This document shows, one piece after another, positions 18,277 to 27,059 of a stretch of 64,000 nucleotides of DNA. Source of the DNA: JACSRF01 sp964504445 (lineage in GTDB: Bacteria > Chloroflexota > Anaerolineae > Promineifilales > Promineifilaceae); NCBI GenBank assembly GCA_964504445.1, contig CAZDEO010000003.1:1-64000 (forward strand). The letters run 5' to 3'. The notes below the pieces were generated by a model. That model did not search any database. It saw nothing but the letters and a program-made list of their open reading frames with translations, and had not been told where the DNA came from. Made by a program: the position numbers and the translations under genes. Every line of letters begins with the position of its first letter. Positions within the stretch are counted from its first letter, which is position 1.

Positions 18277-20259
18277 ATGTCGGATTTACCCACATCCTCA
18301 TTACAAGCTGTCGTTAATTCCATTCGCGCGCTAAGTATGGATGCCGTACAAAACGCTAATTCCGGGCATCCCGGAATGCCCATGGGCATGGCTGATGCGG
18401 CGGCAGTGCTTTGGACAATGTTTCTCAAGTTTGATCCCCGCTACCCTCACTGGCCAGATCGGGATCGGTTTATTCTCTCCGCCGGGCATGGCAGCATGCT
18501 GTTGTATAGCCTGCTGCACCTGAGCGGGTACGATTTGCCGCTGGAGGCACTGCAAAATTTCCGCCAATGGAATAGCCCCACGCCAGGACATCCGGAGTAT
18601 GGGCACGCGCCAGGGGTAGAGACCACCACGGGACCTTTGGGCCAGGGAATATCTAACGCGGTGGGTTTTGCCCTGGCCGAACAATGGTTAGCCCAAAAAT
18701 ACAATCGGCCAAATTTTCCCATAGTCAATCATAGTACTTACGTAATTGCCAGCGACGGAGATTTAATGGAAGGGGTATCCCATGAAGCGTGCGCTTTGGC
18801 GGGGCACTTGGGGCTGGGTAAGTTGATTGTTCTGTATGATGATAACGGGATTAGCATTGATGGTTCTATCGACATCACCTTCACCGAAGATGTGCTGGCG
18901 CGATTTAGAGCTTACGGTTGGCATACCAGCAGGGTAAATGGGCATGATAGAGCTGCAGTGGCCGAAGCACTGGAAATGGCTCGCGCCGAAACGGCACGGC
19001 CGTCCCTCATTGCCTGCCGCACTATTATTGGCTATGGCAGCCCCAACAAGGCGAATACCGCCAGCGCCCACGGCGAGCCTTTGGGTGAAGAAGAGATTCG
19101 CTTAACTAAAGAAGCCCTTGGGCTACCTCAGGAACCATTTTGGGTGGATCTTCATGCCTATGAGGCTTTGGGAACTGCTGGCAGCAAAGGCGCACAAAAA
19201 CATGAGGATTGGAATGTACTCCTAGATGCTTATGGTGTTGCGCATCCGGAATTGGCTGCTGAATTCAAGCGGGTGATGGCTGGAGAATTGCCACGCAATT
19301 GGGAAAAGACGCCCATGCCGGAATTTGGCAGTGCCATTGCCACGCGGGCTGCTTCTGGGCAGGTGCTCAATGCTTTGGCGACGGCCGTGCCAGAATTGCT
19401 GGGTGGCTCGGCCGATCTGACAGGATCCAACAAAACAGACCTGCAGGGGGCGACTGATGTGCAGAGGGGCGCATTTGACGGCCGTTATCTGCGCTTTGGC
19501 GTACGCGAGCATGGCATGGGGGCTATCATGAATGGTATGTCCCTCCATGGCGGCATTATCTCCTATGGAGGCACTTTCCTCGTTTTCTCAGATTACATGC
19601 GCCCCACCATTCGCCTGGCTGCGCTAATGGGGCAGGGCGTGATTTACGTATTTACTCACGATTCCATTGGCTTGGGTGAAGATGGGCCGACGCATCAGCC
19701 TATCGAGCATCTGGCCGCTCTTCGCGCTATTCCCAACCTGGTGGTTCTGCGCCCAGCTGATGCGTGGGAAACGGCCGTAGCCTGGAAAGTAGCCCTGGCC
19801 CGGCGAAATGGGCCAACAGCACTGGCCCTCACCCGGCAAAAGTTGCCGCTACTCAGCCCCAAAGCAGCCCAAGGCACGGTTTTGGGCGGTTACATCCTTG
19901 CCCATACAGACAATCCACAAGTGATTCTCATGGGATCAGGCTCCGAGGTACACATTGCCCTGGCAGCACAAAAGCTGCTGGCAGAACAAAAAGTATCTGC
20001 AACGGTCGTTTCAATGCCGAGTTGGGAACTATTTAAAAGACAGTCTCAAGCCTACCGCGATATTGTGTTGCCCCCCACCATTACGGCTCGCGTAGCTATC
20101 GAAGCGGGTGTTACCCTGGGCTGGGAACAATTTGTGGGGTCCCAAGGAGCTGTCATAGGCATCAATCACTTTGGCGCATCGGCTCCCTACCAGCGTATTT
20201 ACCAGGAATTTGGCCTGACGCCGGAAGCAATGGCGGCAACTGCGCTTGAACTTCTTTAA
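18277..20259 (+). CDS. tkt: transketolase
   Basis: 660 residues, the usual transketolase length. It transfers two-carbon ketol units between sugar phosphates in the pentose-phosphate and Calvin pathways, using thiamine diphosphate. Visible landmarks are NSGHPGMPMGMADAA (residues ~29-43), the ThDP motif GDGDLMEGVSHEACALAGHL read here as SDGDLMEGVS with DDNGISIDG (~155-190), FGVREHGMGAIMNG, THDSIGLGEDGPTHQPIEHLA and a C-terminal domain. The ATG at 18277 has AAAGGAG six bases before it; a TTG at 18259 would overlap that ribosome site. The next gene (70 bases on) encodes ribulose-phosphate epimerase, so the pair forms a pentose-phosphate unit. Confidence 0.95.
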   Translation: MSDLPTSSLQAVVNSIRALSMDAVQNANSGHPGMPMGMADAAAVLWTMFLKFDPRYPHWPDRDRFILSAGHGSMLLYSLLHLSGYDLPLEALQNFRQWNSPTPGHPEYGHAPGVETTTGPLGQGISNAVGFALAEQWLAQKYNRPNFPIVNHSTYVIASDGDLMEGVSHEACALAGHLGLGKLIVLYDDNGISIDGSIDITFTEDVLARFRAYGWHTSRVNGHDRAAVAEALEMARAETARPSLIACRTIIGYGSPNKANTASAHGEPLGEEEIRLTKEALGLPQEPFWVDLHAYEALGTAGSKGAQKHEDWNVLLDAYGVAHPELAAEFKRVMAGELPRNWEKTPMPEFGSAIATRAASGQVLNALATAVPELLGGSADLTGSNKTDLQGATDVQRGAFDGRYLRFGVREHGMGAIMNGMSLHGGIISYGGTFLVFSDYMRPTIRLAALMGQGVIYVFTHDSIGLGEDGPTHQPIEHLAALRAIPNLVVLRPADAWETAVAWKVALARRNGPTALALTRQKLPLLSPKAAQGTVLGGYILAHTDNPQVILMGSGSEVHIALAAQKLLAEQKVSATVVSMPSWELFKRQSQAYRDIVLPPTITARVAIEAGVTLGWEQFVGSQGAVIGINHFGASAPYQRIYQEFGLTPEAMAATALELL

Positions 20260-20329
20260 AGGTGGTCAGTGCGTGGGGAAAGATTCTTTCCCCGCCTTTG
20301 CCTACCACAGCTATTTCCATAGGTGACCC

Positions 20330-21007
20330 ATGGCGGAAATAAAACTCGCCCCCTCAATTTTAGCGGCTGATTTTGCTCGCCTGGGGGCACAAGTAACGGA
20401 AGCAATAGACGCCAGTGTGCAATACATTCACGTGGACGTGATGGACGGCCGTTTTGTGCCCAACATTACCATCGGGCCGTTGATTGTCGAGGCGTTAAGA
20501 CCGTTTACCGCCCCCCGCGGCGTTCTCCTCGACGTGCATCTGATGATTGCCAATCCCGATCAATACATTGCGACATTTGCCCAGGCTGGGGCAGATATTA
20601 TCACCGTGCATGTGGAAGCAGCTCCCCACCTGCACCGCTCCGTGCAAGCTATTCATGAAGCCGGCGCCAGGGCCGGGGTCACCCTCAACCCCGCCACGTC
20701 CCTTTCCGCCGTGGAAGAAATTTTGCCCTACGTGGACTTGGTGTTGGTGATGTCGGTTAACCCCGGATTTGGCGGGCAAAGCTACATTTCCACCAGCACA
20801 GCCAAAATCCGCCGCCTGCGGAAAATGTTGGACGCCATTGGCTCCCACGCTGACCTGGAAGTAGATGGTGGCATTAAGCCGGACAACGCTGCCGAAATTG
20901 TTGCCGCCGGTGCTACTGTGTTGGTGGCGGGTAGCGCCATTTTTAATAGTCGGCAACCCATCGCGCAAAATATTCAAGACTTTTACCGCGCCATCAAAAA
21001 GCCCTGA
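20330..21007 (+). CDS. rpe: ribulose-phosphate 3-epimerase
   Basis: 225 residues. It interconverts ribulose 5-phosphate and xylulose 5-phosphate, supplying transketolase, whose gene is just upstream. TIM-barrel motifs are all present: LAPSILAADFARLG, VDVMDGRFVPNITIG (metal-binding His/Asp region), DVHLMI, MSVNPGFGGQSYI and the phosphate-binding VDGGIKPDN near residue 180. The start ATG at 20330 follows AGGTGA. A hairpin at 21013-21055 closes the transcript. Confidence 0.95.
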   Translation: MAEIKLAPSILAADFARLGAQVTEAIDASVQYIHVDVMDGRFVPNITIGPLIVEALRPFTAPRGVLLDVHLMIANPDQYIATFAQAGADIITVHVEAAPHLHRSVQAIHEAGARAGVTLNPATSLSAVEEILPYVDLVLVMSVNPGFGGQSYISTSTAKIRRLRKMLDAIGSHADLEVDGGIKPDNAAEIVAAGATVLVAGSAIFNSRQPIAQNIQDFYRAIKKP

Positions 21008-21012
21008 AACGC

Positions 21013-21055
21013 AAAACGTGAAACGTGACTAAACCAACATCACGCTTCACGTTTT
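21013..21055. terminator. terminator-like hairpin between convergent rpe and fba
   Basis: Arms AAAACGTGAAACGTGA (21013-21028) and TCACGCTTCACGTTTT (21040-21055) pair with one mismatch over 16 bp around an 11-nt loop and end in TTTT. The arms are themselves built of CGTGAA units. The position between convergent genes suits a bidirectional terminator. Confidence 0.65.
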
Positions 21056-21079
21056 ACGGTCTAACGGTTACGGCCGTTT

Positions 21080-22156
21080 CTACCCCAGCCGATTCACCGC
21101 ATTCAGATCTTCAAAAGCCTGCCTCAGCCGGGCGCGGAAGGAATCCTCGGCTACCCGCAGCCAACGGCGCGGGTCGTAATATTTCTTGTTCGGCACATCG
21201 TCCCCTTCGGGGTTGCCAATTTGCCCTTGCAGATAGTCGTGGTATTTCTGATCGTACTGACGCACGCCATCCCAAAACGCCCATTGCAAGTCGGTGTCAA
21301 TGTTCATCTTGATAGCCCCATAGGAGAGCGCCTCGCGAATTTCCTCCGGGCTGGAGCCAGAACCGCCGTGAAAGACAAAATTGATGGGCTTTTCGGCTGT
21401 GCCAAATTTTTCTTGCACGTAGACTTGCGAATTATGCAGAATGACAGGCCGCAGTTGCACGTTGCCCGGTTTGTAAACGCCATGCACATTGCCAAAAGCG
21501 GCGGCAATGGTGAACTTGTCGCTAACCTTCAGCAGCTCTTCGTAGGCATAGGCCACTTCTGCGGGCTGGGTGTATAAGCGGGAGCTGTCCACGCCGGTGT
21601 TGTCCACGCCGTCTTCCTCGCCACCGGTGATGCCCAGCTCAATTTCCAGGGTCATGCCCATTTTGCTCATGCGCTCCAGATATCGCTTGCTGATTTCGAT
21701 GTTTTCGGCAATGGGTTCCTCAGAGAGGTCGAGCATGTGGGAGCTGTAAAGGGGGATGCCGTGAACCTTGTAGAAGGCTTCTCCGGCGTCCAACATGCCA
21801 TCCACCCAGGGCAGCAGCTTCTTGGCAGCGTGGTCGGTGTGTAAAATGACGCGGGTGCCGTAAAGGGCGGCGACCTGGTGCACGTGGTGCGCTCCGGAGA
21901 CGGCTCCGGCAACGGCCGCTTGCTGGTTGGCATTGTTTATGCCCTTACCGGCGAAGAAGACGGCCCCACCGTTGGAAAATTGCAAAATGACGGGGGAGTT
22001 GACATCGCGGGCTGTTTCCAGCACGGCGTTGACGCTGTTGGTGCCCACCACGTTGGCGGCGGGTAGGGCGTACTGGTTAGCTTTGGCGTGGACAAAAATT
22101 TCTTGTACCTGGTCGCCGGTGACGACGCCCGGTTGGATATGACTGATTCCAGACAT
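21080..22156 (-). CDS. fba: class II fructose-bisphosphate aldolase
   Basis: 358 residues, class IIA length. This zinc enzyme cleaves fructose 1,6-bisphosphate to DHAP and glyceraldehyde 3-phosphate and runs in reverse in gluconeogenesis. Visible are the zinc-ligand region ILHTDHAAK, YSSHMLDLSEEPIAENIE, ELGITGGEEDGVDN, AAAFGNVHGVYKPGNV, the FVFHGGSGSSPEEI phosphate loop and INIDTDLQWA, read here as MNIDTDLQWAFWDGVR. GGAG lies 9 bases before the ATG. It is convergent with rpe and faces away from the ISL3 element. Together with tkt and rpe it forms a sugar-phosphate cluster. Confidence 0.94.
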   Translation of the reverse strand: MSGISHIQPGVVTGDQVQEIFVHAKANQYALPAANVVGTNSVNAVLETARDVNSPVILQFSNGGAVFFAGKGINNANQQAAVAGAVSGAHHVHQVAALYGTRVILHTDHAAKKLLPWVDGMLDAGEAFYKVHGIPLYSSHMLDLSEEPIAENIEISKRYLERMSKMGMTLEIELGITGGEEDGVDNTGVDSSRLYTQPAEVAYAYEELLKVSDKFTIAAAFGNVHGVYKPGNVQLRPVILHNSQVYVQEKFGTAEKPINFVFHGGSGSSPEEIREALSYGAIKMNIDTDLQWAFWDGVRQYDQKYHDYLQGQIGNPEGDDVPNKKYYDPRRWLRVAEDSFRARLRQAFEDLNAVNRLG

Positions 22157-22273
22157 AGTAATTTCTCCTAAATTAAGGGTAAGAAGGTTTATCTATGGCA
22201 ACTATATCAAAAATTTAGCCGACGATCATGGTTGAATTTGCAATGGTTGGTGCAGAATCGTTTGCCCTTCGTT

Positions 22274-22301
22274 TTTGCCCTGGCGCAATTCCCGATACAA
22301 T
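22274..22301 (+). promoter_or_regulatory. promoter candidate for the flavoprotein operon, now cut off by the IS
   Basis: TTTGCC (22274-22279), a 16-bp spacer and TACAAT (22296-22301) point right, towards the flavoprotein gene at 23746. Before the insertion the -10 would have lain about 50 bases from that ATG; the IS now separates them by 1.4 kb. Confidence 0.4.
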
Positions 22302-22320
22302 GGGATGGTAATAATTGTTT

Positions 22321-23717
22321 GGTTCTTTGGGATCTCATGGGGTTGACAGCACATATGGGTGTCAGGCGATGAAATACCGATACCCATTCAGGTCCAGCCA
22401 CAGACGCTGAAACAGACTGTCAACGCGCTTGAGACCATAAGAACGTCTCGTGATCGTTTTCAATTTATTGTTGACCCCCTCGACAAAACCACTGTTGGCG
22501 CGTTTGTCAAAATAGTTGGCAATCTCAGCCAGATGGTTGGTGAGGGTCTTGAGAAATTTGTTAAAACAGGCGAGTGCACGGCGCTTGACCTTAGCAGCCC
22601 ATTTTTCTAATCGTTGCCGTCCAACGGTCAGGCTCAAGTCCATGTTGAAGATAGCCGTTAGCTCTTCACGCAGAGTATAGGCTTGATGGAGTGCTGGTGC
22701 ATATTGGAAAAGGTGGCGCAACCGCACCTTATCATCATCATTAAGATTGGCATAGTTATGGCGCAGTACCCAGTGCATGCCGTGGACAACTTCCTTGTAG
22801 GTTGATTCAGGTAATTCCTGCTTCAAACGGTGCAGTTCCTTTTTGCGTAGTTTGTCGAACTCTTCCCGGTAGTTCTTAGCCACATGGAAGCGGTCAATCA
22901 CGACCCTGGCTTTGACGACCGGATGAGCCGCAATAAAATCGGCGATAGCTCTCAGATAGCCATCCCACATATCGGAGCAAAAGGTATGGATGGTGGGATG
23001 CAGCCGTTGTGGAATCGTCATCAGAAACTCGCTAACTGTCTTTTTTTTCGATTCGGCAACACGGTCAGGATGATGACGGTGCCATCATCCTGACGGGCAG
23101 TGACCACGGCTCGATAGCTCTTGCGCCCTTTCTTATGGGCTACTTCGTCAATACCGATAGTGCCCAAGTTCTGGACTTCGTCCCAGTTGACTTCCTTGTC
23201 AACCTGTCGTTCCAGCGCCCCCAGAACCGCATCGTAGCCGAGGTTTTCTTTGAGACTGACATCGGCCACGGTGCTGCCAACGAGCAGTTTCATCAAGTAC
23301 CGGTCATAGGCTTTGGTATGCGGACTGCGTTGGTCATACCATTTCAATGTCTGGGTCGTCGTCGGCTGATGCTGGCAAGTTGGACATTGGGCGCGTTTGG
23401 GACGAATGACAATGTAGGTTTCTTGCCCTAAGATGGGCAAATGGCGTAGGCGTAACGCCTGTCCCACACCATAATTGCAGGTGATTTCTTGTTTGCAGAC
23501 GCCGCACTTCGTTGTTTTACGGCGGCTTTCAACCGTAATGATGAATTTATTTTCCCGTGTTTGCTTGGTCGCAAGCACATCAACTTGTGGAATATCCAGG
23601 GGAAAACTGATTTTGGCAGGGGAAGATATGGGCATCGTTTTTACTCCGTTTGTGAAAATGACTTCCATTCTACCTCACCACCATATCTGGGTGTACCCCC
23701 TAATTTCCTAAAGAACC
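22321..23717. mobile_element. complete ISL3-family insertion sequence, 1397 bp, with 8-bp target duplication
   Basis: Both ends begin GGTTCTTT (left at 22321, right read inward from 23717) and continue as an imperfect terminal inverted repeat of about 45 bp with a second conserved block (CATATGG left, GATATGG right). The element is flanked by a perfect direct repeat AATTGTTT at 22313-22320 and 23718-23725, the 8-bp duplication expected for ISL3. It contains one transposase gene on the minus strand, split by a -1 shift. It has no copy of the ACGGCCGT palindrome common in the rest of the window, which fits recent arrival. Confidence 0.92.
22362..23668 (-). CDS. ISL3-family transposase, two frames joined by a -1 frameshift
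   Basis: Frame 1 (23668-23021, 215 residues) holds the N-terminal zinc-finger-like cysteines (CGVCKQEITC, CPTCQ), the HTH region and the first catalytic Asp (IGIDEVAHKKGRKSYRAVV). Frame 2 (ATG at 23021, 219 residues) holds the second Asp (SDMWDGYLRAI) and the Glu (GFVEGVNNKLKTITRR). The frames overlap at TGATG. An A8 run followed by G on the coding strand (23048-23041) has the phase of an A_AAA_AAA slippery site. Slipping -1 there yields NRKKKTVSEFLMTIPQRL and a continuous protein of ~435 residues, the normal length. The split may be programmed frameshifting, a disabling indel, or a homopolymer error in the assembly. GAGG precedes the ATG. Confidence 0.88.
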
Positions 23718-23745
23718 AATTGTTTTTAGGACGAAAAGGAGAGCC

Positions 23746-25059
23746 ATGAGCAAACAGATACTCGTCATTGGCGGCGGACCGGCAGGCATTGAGGCTGCCC
23801 GCGCGGCCGCACTGGGGGACACGGCCGTTACCCTCATCACCAATGCCCCCGTGGGCGGGCGCGCTGGCTGGCACAGCCTGCTGCCCAGCAAAGTGTGGCT
23901 GACCGCCGCCGACGCCCTGGCCGTGCCCGGCACAACACCGCCCACGCCCCGCGAAATCCTGGCGCGCATCCGCCAGGTGAAAGAAAGTTGGAACGAACAG
24001 CAGCAGGTTGAACTGACCGCCCTGGGGGTGCAAATTGAGACCGCCACGGCCGAATTTAGCAGCCCCACTACGATGACCCTCAAAGACCAGGGTGGGAACG
24101 TCATCGGCGAACGCCACGCCGACGCCATAATCGTCGCCACCGGTTCCGTGCCCGTATTCCCGCCCAACATGAAGCCCAACGGCCGGCAAATTATTGCCCC
24201 GCGCTTTGCCAGCGCTCTGGACACCCTGCCCGCCTCCATGCTGGTGGTAGGCGCGGGGGCCACCGGTGCGGAGTTTGTCTACCTTTTCAACCGTCTGGGC
24301 GTGGCGGTGACCTGGATTATTGATCAGTTTGGCGTCTTGCCGGGCTTTGATCGAGAGGCGGCGGCCTTTTTAGCGGACGCCCTGGCCCGGCGTGGCGTGG
24401 AGTTGGTTACCGGGCAGCAGGTTGAAAGCATGGCAACCTCTGACCAAGGGGTAACGGCCGTACTCACCGACGACAGTACTCATTTCGCCGAGAAAGCCTT
24501 TTTGGCTATTGGCCGCAAGCCCGACGTGGCCGGGCTGAATCTGGTAGCCGCCGGATTGGGCAGCGTGGTGGTGGATGAATACGGCCGTTCCGCGCAGCCC
24601 CACATTTACTTTGTGGGTGACGTTACTGGCGCGCCGATGATTGTCAACAAAGCCATGGCCCAGGCCTGGGTGGCCGGGCAGCATGCCGCAGGGCTGACTC
24701 CTGCCCTTGCCCCGTCAGAAACCGTCATCCGCGCCATTTACAGCGAGCCGCAGGTAGCAGAGGTAGGGCAGGTTCACGGCGCAGGTATTGCCTCAGCGCA
24801 GGCCCCGTTTACGGCGGGGCTGAAGGCCCATTTGCTGCCAGAAGGGCAGGGTTTTGTCAAAATAGGGTATGCGGTGGGAGACGGCCGTATCACCGGCGCC
24901 GTTGCCGTTGGCCCCCACGCTGCCGATGTGGTGGCGCCTATTGCTGTGGCCTTGCGCGGCGGGCTAACCCTGACCCAATTTGGCGTTCTCTATGGCGCAC
25001 ACCCCACCATCACCGAACTGGCCTTCACCGCTGCCCGCCTCGGCGTAAACCAACCATGA
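23746..25059 (+). CDS. lipoamide-dehydrogenase-like flavoprotein lacking the redox disulfide
   Basis: 437 residues. FAD-binding GGGPAGIEAARAAALG at residues 8-23, a NAD(P)-binding VVGAGATGAEF near residue 167, the second FAD motif IYFVGDVTGAPM and the C-terminal dimer domain with AHPTITEL near residue 420 all match class I pyridine-nucleotide disulfide reductases. The usual GGTCLNVGCIPSK is replaced by VGGRAGWHSLLPSK, so both cysteines are missing (Ala and Leu). Cys-less members such as mycobacterial LpdA reduce quinones, so an NAD(P)H:quinone reductase is the best guess. It starts after AGGAG and ends overlapping the response-regulator gene by 4 bases (ATGA), so it belongs with the two-component genes. 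The IS sits 28 bases upstream. Confidence 0.85.
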   Translation: MSKQILVIGGGPAGIEAARAAALGDTAVTLITNAPVGGRAGWHSLLPSKVWLTAADALAVPGTTPPTPREILARIRQVKESWNEQQQVELTALGVQIETATAEFSSPTTMTLKDQGGNVIGERHADAIIVATGSVPVFPPNMKPNGRQIIAPRFASALDTLPASMLVVGAGATGAEFVYLFNRLGVAVTWIIDQFGVLPGFDREAAAFLADALARRGVELVTGQQVESMATSDQGVTAVLTDDSTHFAEKAFLAIGRKPDVAGLNLVAAGLGSVVVDEYGRSAQPHIYFVGDVTGAPMIVNKAMAQAWVAGQHAAGLTPALAPSETVIRAIYSEPQVAEVGQVHGAGIASAQAPFTAGLKAHLLPEGQGFVKIGYAVGDGRITGAVAVGPHAADVVAPIAVALRGGLTLTQFGVLYGAHPTITELAFTAARLGVNQP

Positions 25060-25748
25060 CCACCGGAACCATTCTCGTCGTCGAAGACGAAATTAGCATT
25101 CAGAACGTCTTGCGCACTTACCTGGAAAACGGCGGCTTTAGCGTGCGCTGCGTAGATAACGGGCTGGATGGCCTGGAAGCGGCGCGCCAGCTTCAGCCCG
25201 ACTTAGTCATTCTGGACTTGAACCTGCCCGGCATGGACGGCATGGAATTGGCGGCCCGCCTGCGCCAGGAATCCGACGTGTACATTCTGATGCTCACTGC
25301 CCGCACTGAAGAAAGCGATCGGGTAGCCGGGCTGCGCATCGGTGCAGACGATTACCTGACCAAACCTTTCAGCCCCCGTGAAATGGTGGCTCGCGTGGAA
25401 GCGATTTTGCGCCGTCATCGCCGAGCCGCGCCAGCTTTGCGCCGCTATGATTTCGCCCATCTCACCATTTACCCGGATAGCCATGAGGTGCAAAGCAGCC
25501 AGGGGGAGCTGATTGAGATGACGGCGACGGAATTCCAGGTGCTGCTTGAATTGGTACGCCATGCCCAGCGCGTGCTCACCCGTGAACAATTGATTGATCG
25601 GGTGTGGGGCGGCAATTTTTTCGGTAATGACCGCGTGGTAGACGTGTATGTTGGCCAGGTGCGGCGCAAACTGGAGCAGGCCACCGGCGAACCGCTGATT
25701 CAGACGGTGCGCGGCGTGGGATACAAATTTGTGGACGAGGCAAAGTAA
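25056..25748 (+). CDS. OmpR/PhoB-family response regulator
   Basis: 230 residues. The receiver domain (1-120) has the acidic pair VVEDE, the phosphoacceptor Asp54 (ILDLNLPGMDG), the T/S position MLTAR and Lys in LTKPF. The C-terminal winged helix (~130-228) has LTIYPDSHEV, LTATEFQ-like MTATEFQVLLELVRH, VLTREQLIDRVWG, RVVDVYVGQVRRKLE and TVRGVGYKF. It overlaps the flavoprotein gene by 4 bases (translational coupling) and is followed by the histidine kinase gene after a 69-bp gap with a hairpin. The likely output is transcription control in response to that kinase; the stimulus is unknown. Confidence 0.93.
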   Translation: MTTGTILVVEDEISIQNVLRTYLENGGFSVRCVDNGLDGLEAARQLQPDLVILDLNLPGMDGMELAARLRQESDVYILMLTARTEESDRVAGLRIGADDYLTKPFSPREMVARVEAILRRHRRAAPALRRYDFAHLTIYPDSHEVQSSQGELIEMTATEFQVLLELVRHAQRVLTREQLIDRVWGGNFFGNDRVVDVYVGQVRRKLEQATGEPLIQTVRGVGYKFVDEAK

Positions 25749-25752
25749 GCGG

Positions 25753-25805
25753 GTTACAGGTTGCAAGTTACGTGCAGTCTATCCATGTAACCTGCAACTT
25801 GTAAC
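25753..25805. repeat. intergenic hairpin of GTTACA units between response regulator and kinase
   Basis: Arms GTTACAGGTTGCAAGTTAC (25753-25771) and GTAACCTGCAACTTGTAAC (25787-25805) match at 17 of 19 positions around a 15-nt loop. Each arm is a run of degenerate 7-8-mers. It ends 12 bases before the kinase ATG, which has no Shine-Dalgarno sequence, so it may attenuate or gate kinase expression. Confidence 0.75.
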
Positions 25806-25817
25806 GTGTAACGATCA

Positions 25818-26921
25818 ATGAAATTTTGGCGACAATTACGCTGGCGCATTGTGGGCGCTAACATGGCCGTCATCGCTGTGGGCGTGACTCTGGTGGTGCT
25901 AATGGCCTACCTGCTCACCCAGGGCTACGTGCCGTTGGCTGTGCAGGTAGCCGTACGCGAAGCTGCCGAGTCTCCGGAGGCTAGCACGACTTTGCTGGAC
26001 ACCTTTCGGCGCTCTATTTTTACGGCCGTGGCCGTGGCCGGACTGGGCGCGCTCATTGTGGGGCTGGCGGGTAGCATCTGGCTGGCGCGGCAAATTTTAC
26101 GGCCGTTGCACCAAATTGCCCATAGCAGCCAGCGCATTGCCTGGGGGCATTACGATGAGCGGGTAGCGGTGCCGGCCAGTGACGAGCTTAGCGTTATGGC
26201 GACCAATTTCAACCAGATGGCTGAGACCTTGGAGCAGGTCGAGCAGCGCCGCGTAGCCCTGATCGGCAATGTCTCGCATGAACTGCGCACTCCTCTCACG
26301 GGCTTAGAGGGCTATCTGGAAGGGGTCATGGATGGGCTTTTCCCCAGCGACGAAGAGACTTACGCCATCATGTACAGTGAGGTGCGCCGCATGAAGCGGT
26401 TGGTGGACGATTTACAGGCGCTCTCGCGGGTGGAGGCGGGGCAAATTTCTCTGCATTGGGAAGAATTTGACCTGACCGAGCACGTGCGGCGGGTGGTACA
26501 GCAGATCCAGCCCCAGGCGGAGGCGCAATGTTTGCGGGTGTTGGCTAATGGCTCTGATGCCCTTATTGTGCGGGCTGACCCTGACCGCACGGCCCAGATT
26601 TTGCTAAACTTGCTTAGTAACGCTATGCGTTACACACCGGAGGGGGGATGTATTCAGGTGCAGGTAACGGCCGTAGCCCGCACAGCTTGGGTAGAAGTGC
26701 AAGATAATGGCATCGGTATCCCGTCGGAATCGCTTTCCTACATTTTTGAGCGCTTTTATCGTGTAGATTCATCGCGGGCACGCAAAAGCGGCGGCAGCGG
26801 CATTGGCCTGACCATTGCCCGCCACCTGGTCTGGGCCATGGGCGGCGACATCAAGGCGGCTAGTGCCGGTGTGGGGCAGGGCAGCACTTTCACTTTTTCC
26901 CTTCCCCTGGCGCATGGGTAA
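25818..26921 (+). CDS. membrane sensor histidine kinase (HAMP, HisKA, HATPase_c)
   Basis: 367 residues. Two transmembrane helices (about 12-35 and 68-92) bracket a short extracytoplasmic loop of ~30 residues, too small for a typical ligand-binding domain. A HAMP domain follows (~93-145: RQILRPLHQIAHSSQRIAWGH). The HisKA motif is GNVSHELRTPLTGLEGYLEG with His154, and the ATPase domain shows the N box (LLNLLSNAMRYTP), G1 (VQDNGIGIP), F box and G2 (SGGSGIGLTIARHLV). It resembles BaeS/PhoR-type kinases and should phosphorylate Asp54 of the regulator just upstream. The short loop suggests sensing within or at the membrane, perhaps of the quinone or redox state linked to the flavoprotein (inference). 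Confidence 0.93.
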   Translation: MKFWRQLRWRIVGANMAVIAVGVTLVVLMAYLLTQGYVPLAVQVAVREAAESPEASTTLLDTFRRSIFTAVAVAGLGALIVGLAGSIWLARQILRPLHQIAHSSQRIAWGHYDERVAVPASDELSVMATNFNQMAETLEQVEQRRVALIGNVSHELRTPLTGLEGYLEGVMDGLFPSDEETYAIMYSEVRRMKRLVDDLQALSRVEAGQISLHWEEFDLTEHVRRVVQQIQPQAEAQCLRVLANGSDALIVRADPDRTAQILLNLLSNAMRYTPEGGCIQVQVTAVARTAWVEVQDNGIGIPSESLSYIFERFYRVDSSRARKSGGSGIGLTIARHLVWAMGGDIKAASAGVGQGSTFTFSLPLAHG

Positions 26922-26945
26922 GCACATTGTCAGAAAAGAATTTCG

Positions 26946-26985
26946 ACTTTCCCGGAAGTTAAGAAAGCGCGGCTTCTGGGAAAGT
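26946..26985. repeat. hairpin downstream of the histidine kinase
   Basis: Arms ACTTTCCCGGAAG (26946-26958) and CTTCTGGGAAAGT (26973-26985) match at 12 of 13 positions around a 14-nt loop. No clear T-run follows, so it is a possible terminator or transcript-stabilising end. Confidence 0.55.
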
Positions 26986-27059
26986 TAGACGTTTTGCCGG
27001 TGACGTACGCAGAAAAGTTTGTTATTCTTTGCCTGGCTTTGTCTGGCGAGGTTTTTCTC

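Noticed and set aside
22339..23700. IS ends at the GGGG inner repeats
   Set aside because: A 28-bp inverted similarity begins there, but no target duplication flanks it. Moving the ends out to GGTTCTTT gives a perfect 8-bp duplication.
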